A stretch of 64,000 nucleotides of DNA from Lentilactobacillus kefiri (GTDB lineage Bacteria > Bacillota > Bacilli > Lactobacillales > Lactobacillaceae). The translations under genes and the position numbers were made by a program. Positions 61,212 to 64,000 of the stretch are shown here, in pieces. The first letter of the stretch is position 1; every line of letters starts with the position of its first letter. The notes under the pieces were generated by a model, which saw only the letters and a program-made list of their open reading frames with translations, ran no database searches and was not told where the DNA came from. The stretch is from positions 1 to 64,000 of the forward strand of contig NZ_BJVK01000004.1 in NCBI RefSeq assembly GCF_007989105.1, read 5' to 3'.

Positions 61212-62674
61212 TAGTTATTTCCTCCCATCTTGGGTGTTTGCTTACCAAAGTCAGTATTTTGTTCGAATGCATTTCCGGCTTGGTAAATTGTTGATTCGTC
61301 AAATGGTCGGCCAATTAGTTGAACACCTACAGGCAAGCCGTTTGAGAATCCAGCTGGAATTGACATTCCTGGCAGCCCTGCAAGGTTAACAGGAAGTGTC
61401 AATACATCATTCATATACATCGTCATTGGGTCAGAAACATCTTCACCAATACCATAAGCAGGAGTTGGTGCAGTTGGTGCCAAGATCAAATCATAATCTT
61501 TAAATACTTTAGTAAAGTCATTAATCATCAGAGTTCGAACTTGAGCAGCTTTCTTGAAGTATGCGTCATAAAATCCAGCTGAAAGTGAGAATGTTCCTAA
61601 CATAATACGACGTTTTACTTCATCCCCAAACCCTTCGGAACGAGATTTAACGTAAAGGTCATCAAGATTTTTAATATTCTCTGCTCGACGGCCGTAACGG
61701 ATACCATCGAATCGTTGAAGGTTTGATGAAGCTTCAGATGAAGAAATAATGTAATAAGCTGCAACACCGTACTTGGTATGTGGCAACGAAACTTCTTCAA
61801 CAGTTGCACCAAGCTTTTTAAATGTATCAGCGGTATTTAAAACAGTTTGTTTAACATCATCATCAAGCCCTTGGGCCATGAATTCACTTGGAATTCCAAT
61901 CTTTAGTCTTTTTACGCCCTTATCAAGATTACTGGTAAAGTCCGGAACTTCTTTAGTTGATGAGGTTAAGTCGTGCTTATCGTGACCGGCGATGGCATTC
62001 AATACAGTCGCATTGTCGAAAACGTTACGGGTAATCGGTCCGATTTGATCCAAACTTGAACCAAAGGCAATTAATCCCCAACGAGAAACCCGGCCATAAG
62101 TTGGCTTCATTCCAACCACCCCATTAAATGAGGCTGGTTGACGAATAGAGCCACCAGTATCTGATCCCAAGGCTGCTAAGACTTCACCGGCGGCAACAGC
62201 TGCTGCTGAACCACCTGACGAACCACCAGGAACTTTAGTTGTATCCCAAGGATTATGGGTCACTTTAAAAGCTGAATTTTCAGTAGAACCACCCATGGCA
62301 AATTCATCCATGTTTGTTTTACCAACATTGATGGTATCAAGATCCTGTAATTTTTTAACGGCGGTTGCATCAAAAATTGGTTTGAAGTTTTCCAAAATTT
62401 TTGAAGCTGCAGTCGTTTTCAAGCCTTTTGTAACCATATTGTCTTTGATAGCAATCGGCATGCCTGACAATAAGTTGTCGGAATCAATACCTTTTTCATC
62501 AATTTCAGATGCTTTCTTCAAAGCACCCTCGTCGTCAACAGTTAAGAAGGCATTGATGTCACCATCAACCTTTTTAATGTTATCAAGAGTTTGTTGAGTG
62601 AGATCTTTTGCTGAAATTTCTTTATTGACGAGCTTTTCGTGGATACTCTTGAGTGATTGATTAAAATAATTCAT
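61211..62674 (-). CDS. gatA: Aspartyl/glutamyl-tRNA amidotransferase subunit A
   Basis: GatA frees ammonia from glutamine for the amidation on GatB. The amidase signature is complete: catalytic Lys in PIAIKDNM, cis-Ser and nucleophile Ser in [15 protein letters not shown] and [11 protein letters not shown]. At 487 aa the length is normal. Both ends overlap neighbours by one base, as expected for a complex with fixed stoichiometry. Confidence 0.97.
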   Translation of the reverse strand: MNYFNQSLKSIHEKLVNKEISAKDLTQQTLDNIKKVDGDINAFLTVDDEGALKKASEIDEKGIDSDNLLSGMPIAIKDNMVTKGLKTTAASKILENFKPIFDATAVKKLQDLDTINVGKTNMDEFAMGGSTENSAFKVTHNPWDTTKVPGGSSGGSAAAVAAGEVLAALGSDTGGSIRQPASFNGVVGMKPTYGRVSRWGLIAFGSSLDQIGPITRNVFDNATVLNAIAGHDKHDLTSSTKEVPDFTSNLDKGVKRLKIGIPSEFMAQGLDDDVKQTVLNTADTFKKLGATVEEVSLPHTKYGVAAYYIISSSEASSNLQRFDGIRYGRRAENIKNLDDLYVKSRSEGFGDEVKRRIMLGTFSLSAGFYDAYFKKAAQVRTLMINDFTKVFKDYDLILAPTAPTPAYGIGEDVSDPMTMYMNDVLTLPVNLAGLPGMSIPAGFSNGLPVGVQLIGRPFDESTIYQAGNAFEQNTDFGKQTPKMGGNN

Positions 62675-62985
62675 TATTCATTTTCCCCACTTTCATCAAT
62701 AATGGTTGGCACTCTGATGTAGCCATCGGCTGTATCAGGTGCATTATCAAGAAGTGCTTGGCGTTGATGCCAGTCTTCGGCAACATCGTCTCTCATAACG
62801 TTAATTTGGTCAGTTACACTACTTGTGGGTTCAACACCGTCAGTGTCAACCTCACTCAATGTTTCAAACAAACCAATAATTTGATCCAGCTGGGTCGTGA
62901 AATATGGCAGTTGATCATCGGCAATCTTTAATTTTGCCAATTCAGCAACGTGTTTTACTTGATCCTCGGAGATCTTTTCAGTCAT
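62674..62985 (-). CDS. gatC: Aspartyl/glutamyl-tRNA amidotransferase subunit C
   Basis: A 103-aa belt protein that holds GatA and GatB together. [18 protein letters not shown] and the Pro-rich tail ([13 protein letters not shown]) fit GatC. The frame opens at 63042, but AAGGA before ATG 62985 sets the start. It is first gene of gatCAB, behind camS. Confidence 0.94.
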   Translation of the reverse strand: MTEKISEDQVKHVAELAKLKIADDQLPYFTTQLDQIIGLFETLSEVDTDGVEPTSSVTDQINVMRDDVAEDWHQRQALLDNAPDTADGYIRVPTIIDESGENE

Positions 62986-63066
62986 TGAAATCCTTCTCTC
63001 TTCTGAATGTCCAAAATTTAATAACAACAATAATTTTACCATAGAAATAATGGCATTTTTTAAAAA

Positions 63067-64000
63067 TTAATAACTATTGAAAATATGAGCCGAGAATTTC
63101 TTCTCATTCTGTTTCCGACTCAAGAAACTTTGAATGCCTTCCGTCGATGAAACAGTGATGTCAATTGGTGCATTTGCCGGCAAGTATCGTTGAGCGGCAT
63201 TTTGAATATATTGGGTAAAACTGATAATTTCAGTCTGGCTATAAAATTGGGTGGTAATACTGATATTCATCCCGCTCAATGAGCCATCCGTGTATTGTGC
63301 CTGAGCAGTTACCCCACTCAAGTTCGGGAAGAAGCCCTGAATTTCGGATTTGAAATTATCAAATGAATCGGCATCATTTTGGCTTGGGCCTTTTTTAGAT
63401 GATTGCAGTGGAAATACATAGTTCTTCTGATTAATCTTATTCCACTTGGCAACTTTGGTTTCACCATCGTCATTTACCGAATAAGCAAAGAAGTTTCCAC
63501 CAACCAGACTGTCATCAGATGCCTGCTTGTACAACGCAATGATAATTGGAATGTTCTTCAAAGATTTGCGCTGTCGCAGCCGTTTGATAACCTGGTTGGC
63601 AATCGCCTTTCCGTGCTTTTTAACTTGAGCATTCGAAATGTTCGTTTGATAAGTAGGACCATAGGCGGTTTTCTTATAGTAATCAACCGAGTTGATTCCC
63701 AAACCAATGGTCATTCCGGATAATCGAAGTGATTTACCGCTTTGGGTCATGAAATCCTGTTCATCAATTTGAGAAAGATAAACCGGGTTTCTGGTATTTG
63801 GACTGGTTGACTTTGATTTAACCGGATTTAAGCCCTTGGGATTGGATTTGGACTTTCTATCCAGCCAATTTTCAACTGTACTGGTTGAAAGATATTGGCC
63901 TTCTTGGAAAACATACTTTTTAGTTGAAAATTCTTTTTTCGAGATATCCAAAAGCCCATTTTCAAATCCTTTGATGTTAAATTGGTTGGACTCTTGTGAA
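63067..64000 (-). CDS. camS: CamS family sex pheromone protein (5' part cut by the window end)
   Basis: The open frame runs to the window edge, so only the C-terminal 311 codons are seen; residues QFNIKGFENGLLDISKKEF continue upstream of the first visible start-like TTG. FSTKKYVFQEGQYLS, GMTIGLGINSVDYY and AQRYLPANAPIDITVSSTEG (20 residues) match CamS, a lipoprotein family whose staphylococcal members release pheromone peptides from the signal. The camS-gatCAB-dagK-rlmD order is standard in lactobacilli. The signal peptide lies outside the window. Confidence 0.9.
   Translation of the reverse strand, partial: SQESNQFNIKGFENGLLDISKKEFSTKKYVFQEGQYLSTSTVENWLDRKSKSNPKGLNPVKSKSTSPNTRNPVYLSQIDEQDFMTQSGKSLRLSGMTIGLGINSVDYYKKTAYGPTYQTNISNAQVKKHGKAIANQVIKRLRQRKSLKNIPIIIALYKQASDDSLVGGNFFAYSVNDDGETKVAKWNKINQKNYVFPLQSSKKGPSQNDADSFDNFKSEIQGFFPNLSGVTAQAQYTDGSLSGMNISITTQFYSQTEIISFTQYIQNAAQRYLPANAPIDITVSSTEGIQSFLSRKQNEKKFSAHIFNSY

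Noticed and set aside
1-64000. CRISPR arrays, insertion sequences, prophage or integrative elements
   Set aside because: No regularly spaced direct repeats, transposase, integrase or phage gene patterns were found; gene order looks like conserved chromosome throughout.

Overview
The window looks like a chromosomal core segment of a low-to-mid GC lactic acid bacterium of the family Lactobacillaceae. Evidence: Gram-positive Shine-Dalgarno sites (AGGAGG type), a lipoteichoic acid synthase, a CtsR-type box in front of clpE, FabT boxes in front of a full fab/acc operon, CcpA cre motifs, GatCAB amidotransferase next to camS, and a PTS HPr with the regulatory Ser46. Gene content and order recall heterofermentative lactobacilli (Lentilactobacillus or a relative). 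That genus guess is inference; the family call is firm. There is no prophage, transposase, CRISPR array or rRNA, and one tRNA (Arg-CCT).

Layout. 1-5.6 kb: envelope operon for glycolipid-anchored lipoteichoic acid (two glycosyltransferases, a flippase-like membrane protein, ltaS). 5.7-8.1 kb: ptsHI and a small unknown gene. 8.2-10.5 kb: clpE with promoter and CtsR box. 10.6-11.8 kb: an odd MucBP/SH3 protein without a signal peptide. 11.9-14.9 kb: C69 dipeptidase and prfC. 15.1-18.6 kb: tagD and two teichoic-acid polymerase-type genes. 18.7-23.9 kb: AI-2E family membrane protein, DUF402 phosphatase, recX, flavodoxin, YihY protein, UDP-GlcNAc 2-epimerase. 24.2-25.8 kb: GtrB-like and GtrA-like genes plus a small membrane protein. 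25.8-29.0 kb: amino-acid ABC permease and binding protein (no ATPase gene beside them) and a GPH sugar symporter. 29.1-32.9 kb: tRNA-Arg, DEAD-box helicase, Gfo/Idh oxidoreductase, a DUF4828-like protein, and a GH25-like protein that has lost its catalytic acids. 32.9-37.0 kb: RpiR regulator, gluconate kinase and gluconate permease. 37.1-48.5 kb: bioY, birA and the type II fatty-acid operon. 48.8-53.8 kb: deoxynucleoside catabolism (deoC, deoB, deoD, deoR, pdp). 54.0-57.0 kb: glycine-betaine transporter opuA, whose permease carries an in-frame stop. 57.3-64.0 kb: rlmD, dagK, gatB, gatA, gatC and the cut-off camS.

How parts fit. The fab operon reads fabZ-fabT-fabH-acpP-fabD-fabG-fabF-accB-second fabZ-accC-accD-accA-fabI-birA. 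BirA, the enzyme that biotinylates AccB, is therefore made with its substrate, and bioY (biotin uptake) follows behind a terminator. The deo operon has a palindrome placed as in the Bacillus DeoR operator. The gluconate genes have a strong promoter with an inverted repeat at the predicted start point and a divergent RpiR regulator.

Most notable observations: a nonsense codon inside the EAA loop of opuAB; a GH25-like protein with DxE changed to QxQ; a second FabZ in which the catalytic His is Lys; terminators that directly abut the ribosome binding sites of tag and bioY genes; and small overlooked reading frames at 25.6 kb, 27.5 kb and 57.1 kb. I found no large unknown multi-gene system.
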